From contig NC_090024.1 in NCBI RefSeq assembly GCF_037176765.1, positions 247,459,385 to 247,523,384 of the forward strand: a stretch of DNA of 64,000 nt, read 5' to 3'. The notes below the pieces were generated by a model. It made no database searches. It was not told where the DNA came from and worked only from the letters and a program-made list of their open reading frames with translations. The DNA comes from Anolis sagrei (Eukaryota; Chordata; Lepidosauria; Squamata; Anolidae). The position numbers and the translations under genes are program-made. Positions 30,661 to 41,280 of this stretch are shown piece after piece (position 1 is the first letter of the stretch; the number at the start of each line of letters is the position of its first letter).

Positions 30661-31032
30661 ACACGGCAAGAGCCTCCCGTATCCCATGCAGCTGTGGACA
30701 AGAAGTCTCCAGAGGGACCCCAAAACACAGCAGCGTTGCCCAGGCACGAATCAAAGGACATGAAAGGCTCTGCAGACTAATCCAACCAGAGAAGTCAGCC
30801 ATAGCAGAGCACTCGATGAGCCAACCTGGACACAGAATCCTATTGGAGAACACAGAAATGCGTGACCACGCTCACAACCACCACGTCAGATGACACAGAG
30901 AAGCCATTGAGATCCACAAGAAGCAGGTGGACAATGTCAACAGAAAGGAGGAAACCATGGAAATGAACAAAATCTGGTTACCAGTATGAAAGAGCACCAG
31001 AATCAAGACAGTAAATAAATAACAACACTCAG

Positions 31033-31400
31033 AACCCTCGACGGCACAATGGGTGCAACCCTTGTGCCGGCAGGACTGCTGACCAAAAGGTCGGTGGTTC
31101 GAATCCGGGGAGTGGGGTGAGCTCCTGTCTGTCAGCTCCAGCTTCTCATGCAGGGACGTGAGAGAAGCCTTTTACAGGATAATAATAATAATAACAACAA
31201 CAACAACACTTTATTTGTACCTCGCTACCATCTCCCCAAGGGACTCAGTGCAGCTTACATGAAGCCGAACCAAAATACAACAATACAAGCAATAATGGTA
31301 AAACATCAAGCATCTGGGCAACGTCCTTGCAGATGGCCAATTCTATCACACTAGCAGCGACTTGCAGTTTCTCAAGTCGCTCCTCACACACACACACACG
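31033..31400 (+). mobile_element. tRNA-derived SINE with a further insertion
   Basis: Head with GGCACAATGGGTGCAACCC and GGTGGTTCGAATCCGGGGAG (B box). Flanked by the direct repeat CAACACTCAG (31023-31032 and 31401-31410). A LINE 3' end (about 31180-31290) interrupts it, and it resumes with GGGCAACGTCCTTGCAG. Confidence 0.85.
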
Positions 31401-31529
31401 CAACACTCAGAAACAGGGGAATTCCAGACAGCAAGCTATCAAAGGCCGGTTGACACCTCCCAAGCAGAGGATGCCTCCAGGCAACAACGGTCAGGCTACC
31501 TCTATGTAAATATCCTCACTGATTGAGTT

Positions 31530-31690
31530 TGCTCATGCCCAGGCTAGCAGTAAAGACAAAGGCAAATCTCAGGAATGTGGGGGAAGGAATCTTTGAGCTT
31601 GGCTCTGTCCCTAGTCTTGCTTCTCATTGAGGACTAGAAAGTTGATGAAATAAAAGGTCCAGGGATGAAACCCAACAGACTGCCAGCCAG
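31530..31690 (-). repeat. Single-copy relative of the 90-bp VNTR unit
   Basis: In the opposite orientation to 15230-16320 it shares GTTTGCTCATGCCCAGGCTA, the GGAATGTGGGGGAAGGA stretch and one copy of the 90-bp unit. Confidence 0.75.
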
Positions 31691-31854
31691 CCTTGTGAGG
31701 TGGGCTAGGGGCAAGAACATATTGAAGGGGTGGCCCCTCCCCATCGCCACTGGCTGCTCATAGAACCACAGAATTGGGGAAGACCACATCTTGTCCTACC
31801 CCATCAAAGCAGCCCCGGCAGATGGCCATCTGGCCTGTCTTACCTTTGGTGCCC

Positions 31855-33100
31855 AAGCAAGCTATCAAAGACCAGTTGACACCTCCCAAGTTGACACCTC
31901 CCAAGTTGACACCTCCCAAGCCTCCAGGCAACAGCAGCCAGGCTACCTCTATAACAACACTCAGTGAGATACCCTCACTAATTAGTGAGATACCCTCACT
32001 AATTGACTTTGCAGCTTCATGGCTACTCAATGCAATTCAATCTGGCCTGACTTACCTTTGGTACGCCCAAGCAAGCTATCAAAGACCAGTTGACACCTCC
32101 CAAGCAGAGGATGCCTCCAGGCAACAGCAGCAAGGCTATCTCTATGGAGTTACCCTCACTGATTAACTTTGTAGCTTCATGGCATTGGCTACTCAATGCA
32201 ATTCAAGCTTGCTCATGGCAACATTCACTCTTGCACCAAACAGACAAGGCTTCTTTCTCCCTCCCTGGACTTTCAAGGCCTCCAGGCAACAGCGGCCAGG
32301 CTACCTCTATGCAGATACCCTCACTGATTGACTTTGCAGCTTCGTGACATTGGCTACTCAATGCAATTCAAGCTTGCTCATGGCAACATTCACTCTTGCA
32401 CCAAACAGACAAGGCTTCTTTCTCCCTCCCTGGACTTTCAAGGCCTCCAGGCAACAGCGGCCAGGCTATCTCTATGGAGATACCCTCACTGATTGACTTT
32501 GCAGCTTCATGGCAACTCAATGGAATTCAAGCTTGCTCATTGTAACATTCACTCTTGCTTGAAACAGACAAGGGTTTTTTCTCCCTCCCTGGACTTTCAA
32601 TGCCTCCAGGCAACAACGGCCAAGCTATCTCTATGGAGATACCCTCACTTATTGACTTTGCAGCTTTGTGACATTGGCTACTCGATGCAATTCAAGCTTG
32701 CTCATGGCAACATTCACTCTTGCACCAAACAGACAAGGCTTCTTTCTCTCTCCCTGGACTTTCAATGCCTCCAGGCAACAGCGGCCAGGCTATCTCTATG
32801 GAGTTACCCTCACTGATTGACTTTGCAGCTTCATGGCATTGGCTACTCAATGCAATTCAAGCTTGCTCATGGCAACATTCACTCTTGCACCAAATAGACA
32901 AGGCTTCTTCCTCCCTCCCTGAACTTTCAATGCCTCCAGGCAACAGCGGCCAGGCTATCTCTATGGAGATACCCTCACTGATTGACTTTGCAGCTTCATG
33001 GCATTGGCTACTCAATGCAGTTCAAGCTTGCTCATGGCAACATTCACTCTTGCGCCAAACAACAAGGCTTCTTTCTCCCTCCCTGGACTTTCAATAGAAA
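31855..33100 (+). repeat. ~166-bp minisatellite inside the Penelope-like element
   Basis: CCAGGCAACAGCGGCCAGGC recurs near 32283, 32451, 32605, 32772 and 32937 (spacing 155-168 bp) with CTCACTGATTGACTTTGCAG and TTGCTCATGGCAACATTCAC. A short ACACCTCCCAAGTTG triplication lies at 31877-31920. Confidence 0.9.
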
Positions 33101-33828
33101 TAAACACACTCCACTTGCCTCATATGCAACAGACCTCTGAACAAACCTCTGAGGATGCCAGCCACAGGTGCAGGAGGAACGCCAGGAGAGAATGCTACTG
33201 GAGCATTGCCATACAGGCCGAAAAATGCACAGCAACCCAGGTGGTGATGCTGTATGGGATGCTGCACCCCACTCCTAGCGCCCCATCTCTGCAGCCCCCA
33301 ACCCTATTTCTGCTGCTCTCCTCCTCCTCCTTCTCGTTGGCATCCCTCCTTCCCTGCGGTTTTCTCCTTCCACACTTCCTCCGTTTGCGCATCTCTTCTT
33401 CGCACCTGCCGGATCCTCTCAGAGGCGCCGCCAACTCCAGGGATTAGGCCTGAATTATTCACGCAGGACGCGCCTTGAAGCCTGGCAGCAGCAGAAACCC
33501 AGCAGCACGCACGCACCCCCCTTCTCCCCCAGAAAGCCCCCCCCAAAAAGAGAGGCTGACCAGGCCCACAATTGGAGGGGTACAACTAAGAGCCCCCTCC
33601 TCAATTCCCTCGTCTGCAACCAAGAGGGAGCTGGACAGCCTGAAGGACAAGATTATGGAACAGAGAGGCAGAGTGGGGTGTCCACCTTCTGCAAGGGAGG
33701 GATGCTGGACAGCAGGAAGTGCCTTGCGCACCCCAGCAGAAGCCCCACTCGCCCAGCCCCACTCGGGACACCTTTGGGTGTTTGGTGTCTGAGTACGAAG
33801 CCCAGTCGCTTTTCTGGAGCAGTGGTTC

Positions 33829-33850
33829 TCAAACTATGCTCCGTGGAGCC
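33829..33850. repeat. hAT-type terminal inverted repeat end (isolated)
   Basis: GCAGTGGTTCTCAAACTATG at the left edge of the polypurine tract resembles one hAT TIR (CAGTGGTTCTCAA). No matching opposite end was found. Confidence 0.35.
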
Positions 33851-33864
33851 CTAAGGATGACCCC

Positions 33865-36295
33865 TGGAGGAGGAAGAGGAAAGAGAAGGAGGAAAAGAAA
33901 GAGAAGGAGGAAAGAAAAGAGAAGAAGAGGAAGAGGAATAAGAAGAAGATGAGGAGGAGAGGAAGAAGGAGAAGAGGAGGAGGAAGAAGAGGAAGGAATA
34001 GGAAAAAGAAGAAGGGGAGAAGGAGAGGAAGGAAGAAAGAGAAGAGGAGGAGGAGGAAATGGAAGAAGAAGGAAAAGAGAAGAACAGGAAGATGTAAGAG
34101 GAAGAAGAGGATGAAGAAGGAAGAGAAGGGGGAGGGGGAGGAGGAGGAGGAAGAAGAAGAGGAAAGGAAAGAGAAGAGGAGGAAGAAAGAGGAATAAGAA
34201 AAAGAGGAGGAGAGGAAGAAGGAGAAGAGGAGGAAGAGGATGGGAAAGAGAAGAGGAAGATGGAAAAGGAAGAAGAGGAGGAAGGAGGAAGAGAAGGAGA
34301 AGGGAAAGAGGAGGAAGAAGCAGAGGAAGGAAAAGAGAAGAACAGGAAGTTGGAAAAGGAAGAGGAGGAAGAAGGAGAAAGAGAAGGAGAAAATGAGAAG
34401 GAGGAAGAGGAAGGAAAAGAGGAAGAGGAGGGGAGGAAAGAAGAGGAGAAAGATGGAAGAGGAAAAAGAGGAGGGAGGAAGAGGAAGGAAAAGAGAATAA
34501 GTGGAAGGAAGAGAAAAAGAAGAAGAGGAGGAATAAAAGGAAGAGGAAGGAAAAAAAGAAGAGGGGGAAGATGGAAAAGGAAGAGGAGGACGAAGGAGGA
34601 AGAGAAGGAGAAGGAGAAAAGGAGGAGGAAGAAGAAGAGGAAGGAAAAGAGAAGAGGAGGAAGATGGAAGAGGAAGGAAAAGAGGAAGAGGTGGAGGAAG
34701 AGTAAGGAAAGTGAAGAAGATGGATGTGGAAGAAGAGGAGGAAAAGAAGAGGAAGGAAAAGAGAAGAACAGGAAGTTGGAAAAGGAAGAGGAGGAGGAAG
34801 GAGACAGAGAAGAAGAAAATGAGGAGGAAGAGGAAGGAAAAGAGGAAGAGGAGGAGAGGAAAGAAGAGGAGAAAGATGGAAGAGGAAAAAGAGGAGGGAG
34901 GAAGAGGAAGGAAAAGAGGAAGAAGAGGAGGAAGGAAGGAAAAGAGAATAAGTGGAAGGAAGAGAAAAAGAAGAAGAGGAGGAATAAAAGGAAGAGGAAG
35001 GAAAAAAAGAAGAGGAGGAAGGAAGGAAGGAAGGAAAAGAGAATAAGTGGAAGGAAAAGAAAAAGAAGAAGAGGAGGAATAAAAGGAAGAGGAAGGAAAA
35101 AAAGAAGAGGGGGAAGATGGAAAAGGAAGAGGAGGAAGAAGGAGGAAGAGAAGGAGAAGGAGAAAAGGAGGAGGAAGAAGAAGAGGAAGGAAAAGAGGAG
35201 AGGAGGAAGATGGAAGAGGAAGGAAAAGAGAAGAACAGGAAGTTGGAAAAGGAAGAGGAGGAGGAAGGAGACAGAGAAGAAGAAAATGAGGAGGAAGAGG
35301 AAGGAAAAGAGGAAGAGGAGGAGAGGAAAGAAGAGGAGAAAGATGGAAGAGGAAAAAGAGGAGGGAGGAAGAGGAAGGAAAAGAGGAAGAAGAGGAGGAA
35401 GGAAGGAAAAGAGAATAAGTGGAAGGAAGAGAAAAAGAAGAAGAGGAGGAATAAAAGGAAGAGGAAGGAAAAAAAGAAGAGGAGGAAGGAAGGAAGGAAA
35501 AGAGAATAAGTGGAAGGAAAAGAAAAAGAAGAAGAGGCGGAATAAAAGGAAGAGGAAGGAAAAAAAGAAGAGGGGGAAGATGGAAAAGGAAGAGGAGGAA
35601 GAAGGAGGAAGAGAAGGAGAAGGAGAAAAGGAGGAGGAAGAAGAAGAGGAAGGAAAAGAGGAGAGGAGGAAGATGGAAGAGGAAGGAAAAGAAAAGAGGA
35701 AGAGGTGGAGGAAGAGGAAGGAAAAGCGAAGAAGGAGATGGACGTGGAAGAAGAGGAGATATGATAGCCAGGTATAAATATGTGAGAGGAAGCCACAGGG
35801 AGGAGGAGGAGGGAGCAAGCTTGTTTTCTGCTTCCTTGGAGACTAGGACGCAAGGGAAGAATGGCTTCAAACTACAAGAGAGGAGATTCCATCTGAACAT
35901 GAGGAAGAACTTCCTGACTGTGAGAGCCGTTCAGCAGTGGAACTCTCTGCCCCGGAGGGAGTGTGGTGGAGGCTCCTTCTTTGGAAGCTTTTAAGCAGAG
36001 GCTGGATGGCCATCTGTCAGGGGTGATTTGAATGCAATATTCCTGCTTCTTGGCAGAATGGGGTTGGACTGGATGGCCCATGAGGTCTCTTCCAACTCTT
36101 GGATTCTAGGATTCTATGATTCTAGGAGGAAGAGGAAGGAAAAGAGAAGAAGATGGAAGAGAAGGAAGAGGAGAAGGGGAAGAGAAAGAAGGAACAACAA
36201 CAAGAAGGACTATAAGGAGAAGGAGGAAGAGGAAGGAGGAAAAGGGAAGAGGAAGAGGAGAAGAAGAGTTGGAGGAGGAAGAGGTGGAGGAAGCA
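33865..36295. repeat. Polypurine tract (~2.1 kb) split by a CR1
   Basis: A/G-only except for scattered bases, built of GGAAGA/GAGGAA units with larger repeats of about 270-310 bp recurring inside (for example AGTGGAAGGAAGAGAAAAAG-type blocks near 34500, 34945 and 35415). A CR1 end (35757-36124) is inserted. Long antisense frames (up to 688 codons) are artefacts. Confidence 0.93.
35757..36124 (+). mobile_element. CR1 LINE 3' fragment in the polypurine tract
   Basis: Starts GATATGATAGCC at the purine-rich part of CR1 (AAGAAGAGAAGG upstream in intact copies) and ends in the octamer tail. Purine repeats continue on both sides. Confidence 0.9.
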
Positions 36296-36613
36296 AGGCT
36301 CCCACCCGCTGTGGGGCCTGGCGTGTGGGAGAGGGGGCCCTCCCCCTTCGCCACGCATGAAGGGTCCCCCCCCCCCAAAGCACCAGCCCTTCCTCCCCTC
36401 CACCGCCAAAGCAGCCGCACATTTTCCATTTTCCATAAACTCCAATTAAATATTTGCCTTGTAAATGCAGAAGAAATTATTCATAAGGCCCCAGGAACCC
36501 AAGCAAGGCAGGGAAGGGGAGGGAAAGGGAAAGGGAAAGGGGGGGGGGTCTCATTTCCTGAGTGGGGGGCCTCATGGACCCTTCGAGAAGAAGCGCCCAA
36601 GCTTCCCACCCCA

Positions 36614-38520
36614 ACTCCCCATATTTTATTTGTCGTGTCAGAGCAACTAATCCATTATATTACATTTCTAACAGAACAAAGCAAACAAACAGACAAAATA
36701 CAACATTTGTGAGTTTGGTAGTTGGTTAAATGTCCTTTGAGCAGTCTCTGGCCCCGTGGAGTGCCTCTGGGGTTGCCGCAAGAAGGTCCTCCCTTGTGCA
36801 TCATGTGGCAGGGCTCAGGGTGCATTGCAGCAGGTGGTCAGTGGTTTGCTCTTCTCCACACTCGCATGTTGAGGATTCCACTTTGTAGCCCCATTTCTGA
36901 AGGTTGGCTCTGCATCTCGTGTGCCCAGGGGGGAGTCTGTTCAGCGCCTTCCAAGTCGTCCAGTCCTCTGTGTGCCCAGGGGGGAGTCTCTCATTTGGTA
37001 TCAGTTCTGGGTTTGAGCCTGCCACTTTTGGACTCTTGCTTGCTGAGGTGTTCCAGCGAGTGTCTCTGTAGATCTTAGAAAACTATGTCTGGATTTAAGT
37101 CATTGACGTGCTGGCTGATACCCAAACAGGGGATGAGCTGGAGATGTCTCTGCCTTGGTCCTTTCACTCTTGGCTGCTACTTCCCGGCGGATGTCAGGAG
37201 GTGCAATACCGGCTAAGCAGTGTAATTTCTCCAGTGGTGTGGAGTGCAGACAGCCCGTGATAATGCGGCATGTCTCATTCAGAGCCACATCCACTGTTCA
37301 ATGCCTTCCAAGTCGCCCAGTCTTCTGTGTGCCCGGAGGGAGTCTCTCATTTGGTATCAGCCATTGGTTGAGGTGCTGGGTTTGAGCCTGCCACTTTTGG
37401 ACTCTTGCTTGCTGAGGTGTTCCAGCGAGTGTCTCTGTAGATCTAAGAAAACTATTTCTTGATTTGAGTCGTTGATGTGCTGGCTGATACCCAAACAGGG
37501 GATGAGCTGGAGATGTCTCTGCCTTGGTCCTTTCACTATTGGTTGCTACTTCCCGGCGGATGTTAGGTGGTGCAATACCGGCTAAACAGTGTCATTTCTC
37601 CAGTGGTGTGGAGCGCAGACATTCCATGTCTCATGAAGAGCCACATCCACTGTTCAATGCCTTCCAAGTCGCCCAGTCTTCTGAGTGCCCGGGGGGAGTC
37701 TCTCATGTGGTATCACCCACGGATTGAGGTGCTGGGTTTGAGCCTGTCACTTTTGGACTCTCGCTTGCTGAGGTGTTCTAGTGAATGTCTCTGTAGATCT
37801 TAGGAAACTATTTCTTGATTTACGTCGTTGACGTGCTGGCTGATACCCAAACAGGGGATGAGCTGGAGATGTCTCTGCCTTGGTCCTTTCACTATTGGCT
37901 GCTACTTCCCGGCGGATGTCAGGTGGGGCAATACCGGCTAAACAGTGTAATTTCTCCAGTGGTGTCGGGCGCAGACACTCCATGTCTCCTGAAGAGCCAC
38001 ATCCACTGTTTTAGCGTGGTGAGATGTGTTCCACACTGGGCATGCGTACTCAGCAGCAGAGTAGCACAGCGCAAGGGCAGGTGTCTTCACTGTGTCTGGT
38101 TGTGATCCCCAGGTTGTGCCAGTCAGCTTTCGTATGATATTGTTTCTAGCACCCACTTTTTGCTTGATGTTCGGGCAGTGCTTCTTGTAGGTCAGGGCAC
38201 GGTCCAGAGTGACTCCTCCCAGGTACTTGGGTGCGCTGCAATGCTCCAATGGGATTCCTTCCTAGGTAATAATCCTCAGAGCTCGGGATGCTTGTCTGTT
38301 CTTGAGATGAAAGGCACATGTCTGTGTTTTGGATGGGTTGGGAATCAGCTGGTCTTCCCTGTAAGAGGCAGTAAGCGCACCTAGAGCTTCGAAGAGCTTC
38401 TGTTCTACCATCTCAAAGCTCCCTGCTTGAGCGGTGATGGCATGATCATCAGCATAGATGAAACTCTCTGTCCCTTCTGGCAGGGACATGATGTTGGCAG
38501 GGTCTCTCGGCGGGCCAATT
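36614..38520 (-). mobile_element. Non-LTR retrotransposon, I/Jockey-like (possibly Vingi), with internal duplications
   Basis: Minus-strand remnants in order: ESFIYADDHAITAQAGSFEM (RT YADD box, about 38460), NPSKTQTCAFHLKNRQASRA, YLGGVTLDRALTYKKHC, EYACPVWNTSHHAKTVDVAL, HCLAGIAPPDIRREVAAKSE, and a CECGEEQTTDHLLQC zinc-like end near 36830. The block around GATGAGCTGGAGATGTCTCT is present three times (about 37133, 37500 and 37857; ~360-bp period). Frame changes make it non-functional. Confidence 0.75.
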
Positions 38521-38704
38521 CCGCCGCCTTCTTTGCTGGAAGCCCCTTTTCCCCTTTTGGAATCGCATAAAGGGCGCAGGTCCTCTCCTGGCCGGCAGGG
38601 GGCGCTGCGGGACTGGAAGTGCGACAATTGTCGGAGAAGTCCATTTCCAATTGCCTTCTGCTACTTTGAACTGGATTATAGGAGTCTACACCAGGCTTTG
38701 GCGA

Positions 38705-38830
38705 ATTTGGGCCCTCCCTCCCTCCCTCCAGGTGTTTTGGACTCCAACTCCCATCATTCCTAACAGGGAATGATGGGAGTTGGAGTCCAAAACACCTGGA
38801 GGGAGGGAGGGAGGCCCCAAGTTGGTCAAC
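38705..38830. mobile_element. Foldback MITE (hairpin)
   Basis: Arms of about 57 bp around a short loop, containing (CCCT)n/(AGGG)n, CCAGGTGTTTTGGACTCCAA and ATCATTCCTA with their inverse. Same family as in SLC35C2 intron 1. Confidence 0.8.
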
Positions 38831-38895
38831 ACAATGCAAAAGCCGGGTTGGGTGGCAGAGATTGGGATTAGGAGGAAGGGGGGGCTCCTGAGCGT

Positions 38896-39061
38896 GTGCA
38901 GAGTGCCCAGCCCCTTCCCTCCCTCCTCCTCCTCCTAATCTCAGCCCCTCCCACCGCCCCGCCCACCGCCCCTCTGGCTCCGCCCCCTCTCCCCGGCTCT
39001 CCGCTTCTGCTTCTGCTTCCTTCCAAGCGCCGCGCGTTGCTTTTCGCCTCCGGAGCCCCAG
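38896..39061 (+). promoter_or_regulatory. GC-box-rich region with a candidate non-coding first exon
   Basis: Contains several GC boxes (CACCGCCCCGCCCACCGCCC and GGCTCCGCCCCCTCTCC), then CpG-rich sequence and a strong donor CCCCAG|GTAAGG at 39061/39062. No coding frame is recognised. By conserved synteny CDH22 often follows SLC35C2, so this could be its 5' end, but nothing here proves it. Confidence 0.35.
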
Positions 39062-39489
39062 GTAAGGAAGCCCCCTCCCCAGAAAGGAAAGGGCCAGGGA
39101 GGGAGGGAGGGGGCCAAAACTTTCCTCCTCTCCTGGGAGGGTCGGGGGAAAGGGGTGAGGGTCCCACTCGCCTTTGATGCTTAAGGGTGGGTGGGGGTCG
39201 TGCAAGGGGAGCCTCCCTCGCAGGGCTGTTGTGGGGCTTCCCAAGGAGACCCCTCCCCACTGAAGGGAGAGGGAGGGGCATAGCTTGGGGATAGGGAGAC
39301 CCCCGTTCTGTCTCTAGGGCGGGGTCTCCAAGGGAAAGCCCTGGAGGGTTTAATGGGAGTGAGGGGGGGGTGTCTTTGAATGCACCCCCCCAACAATGGA
39401 GGGGGAGGGTCGTCAACATGGGGAGGGGGACTTACAATGAGTGCACCCTCCAGGTGTCCAGGTTTGGATGGGTTGCCCACCTGTCTTGT

Positions 39490-40390
39490 AGGGATGGGAT
39501 GCCTTGCTTCCTTTTGGGGAAAACCTGCACACAAGCCCCCTCCCCTTGTGCTCCCTTGACTGAATTGGGTGGGTGGGGGGGGTCCCCAACCCAATGCTTC
39601 CCTGCACCCCTTGCCTCCAACAGCTTTGCTCTTCCAACACCTTGTGTTCTTTTGGGGAGGATCTGCACACAAGCCCCCTCCCCTTGTGCCCCCCTTGACT
39701 GAATTGGGTTGGGGGTCCCAACCCCAATGCTTCCCACACCCCTTGCCTCCAACAGCTAAGCCTTTGCTCTTCTGACGCTTTGTATTATTTTGGGGAGGAC
39801 CTGCACACAAGCCCCCTCCCCTTGTGTCCCCTCACAGTGTGTCTCCCTTGACTGAATTGGGTGAGGGTCCCAACCCCAATGCTTCCCTGCACCCCTTGCC
39901 ACCAACAGCTAAGCCTTTGCTCTTCCGACACCTTCTGTTCTTTTGGGGAGGACCTGCACACAAGCCCCCTCCCCTTGTGTCCCCTCACAGTGTGTCTCCC
40001 TTGACTGAATTGGGTGAGGGTCCCAACCCCAATGCTTCCCTGCACCCCTTGCCACCAACAGCTAAGCCTTTGCTCTTCCGACACCTTCTGTTCTTTTGGG
40101 GAGGACCTGCACACAAGACCCCTCCCCTTGTGTCCCCTCACAGTGTGTCTCCCTTGACTGAATTGGGTGGGGGGTCCCAATACCAGTGCTTCCCTGCACC
40201 CCTTGCCTCCAACAGCTTTGCTCTTACAACACCTTGTGTTCTTTTGGGGGGGGGACCTGCACACAAGCCCCTCCTTGTGCCCCCTCCCTCCCCTTGTTGC
40301 CGTCGCCCGACTGAATTGGGTGGGGGGTCCCAACATCAATGCTTCGCCGCACCCCTTGCCTCCAACAGCTGAGCCTTTGCTCTTCCGACA
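39490..40390 (+). repeat. Tandem array, ~136-155 bp units
   Basis: The phrase CCTGCACACAAGCCCCCTCC recurs near 39525, 39662, 39799, 39954, 40106 and 40257. Each unit also holds TTGACTGAATTGGGT and a splice-acceptor-like CCCCTTGCCTCCAACAG. Units with CTCACAGTGTGTCTCC are longer. Confidence 0.92.
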
Positions 40391-40391
40391 G

Positions 40392-40616
40392 AGACTCTTT
40401 CAAGCGGAGAAGGAAGAAGGGACTGACACTCTTTGGAGTCAAAAGGACTGGGACCCCCACCTTGAAAGAAGCTGGACCTCCGACCGAGTCCTGTTGGGAA
40501 GGGGCTGCCTCTTTTGGAGGCGAAGACCCTCCTGCACTAAAAGGAAGGAAGGCAGAGAAGGAAGGAAGGAGGGAACTTGTGGCCACTTCTCCTCCTTTTC
40601 CTCAACCGAGCAATGG
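40392..40616 (+). other. Candidate exon bounded by splice-like sites
   Basis: Follows CTTCCGACAG (end of the last array unit) and ends at AATGG|GTGAGT (40617). The sequence is not array repeat. No protein family is recognised. It could be a UTR exon or chance. Confidence 0.25.
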
Positions 40617-41280
40617 GTGAGTCTGGGTGCGGACACCTGCTCCTGTGCATTGCGTCCACATTGTGGGGAGGGGGATTCTCTCAGGATCTCTTCAAGAGTG
40701 GGGGGCAGATTGTGCATGGAAGAGGAAGGCAGAGAAGGAAGAAAGAAGGGAACTCGTGGCCACTTCTCCTCTTCTTCCTCCTCCTCTTCAGAAGAGCAAT
40801 GGGTGAATCCGGGTGCAGGCACCTGCTTCTGTGCATTGCGTCCACATTGTGGGGAGGGGGATTCTCCCAGGACCCCTTCACTCAGGTCATGGAAGAGCGG
40901 GGGGCGGATTGTGCATGGAAGAGGAAGGCAGAGAAGGAGGGAACTTCACCTCTCCTTCTTCCTCCTCAGAAGAGTAATGGGTGAGCCTGGGTGCGGGCAC
41001 CTGCTTCTGTGCATTGCGTCCACATTGTGGGGAGGGGGATTCTCTCAGGATCTCTTCAAGAGTGGGGGGCAGATTGTGCATCGGAGAGGAAGGCAGAGAA
41101 GGAAAGAGGGAACTCATGGCCACTTCTCTTCTTCTTTTCCTCCAAAAAAGAGCAATGGGTGAGTCTGGATGCAGGCACCTGCTTCTGTGCATTGCGTCCA
41201 CATTGTGGGGAGGGGGGTTCTCTCAGGACCCCTTCACTCAAGTCATGGAAGAGCGGGGGCATATTGTGCATGGGAGAGGG
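40600..41280 (+). repeat. Tandem array, ~178-186 bp units, each with acceptor/ATGG/donor pattern
   Basis: AGCAATGGGTGAG-type words occur near 40609, 40795, 40973 and 41151, each preceded by a C/T-rich AG and followed by GGTGCAGGCACCTGCTTCTG and TGCATTGCGTCCACATTGTG. Confidence 0.88.

Larger units (their letters stand above)
30660..33245 (+). mobile_element. Penelope-like element, 3' part with nested SINE and internal minisatellite
   Basis: The GIY-YIG region remnant (30690-30893: AQARIKGHERLCRLIQPEKS then AIAEHSMSQPGHRILLENTE) is followed by a terminal region that ends near 33245 with a diverged hammerhead-like core. A SINE (31033-31400) lies within it, as does a ~166-bp tandem array (about 31855-33100). 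The RT is absent. A broken element. Confidence 0.7.

Noticed and set aside
29034-30893. Very long open frames (619 and 516 codons +, 394 codons -) in the C/T tract
   Set aside because: Polypyrimidine sequence rarely forms stop codons, so the frames are low-complexity artefacts rich in S, F, L, P (or R, E, K, G on the other strand) with no domain.
33829-35900. Open frames of 655-688 codons antisense and 505 codons sense in the purine tract
   Set aside because: Same reason: A/G-only sequence. No start context, no homology, and overlapping frames on both strands.
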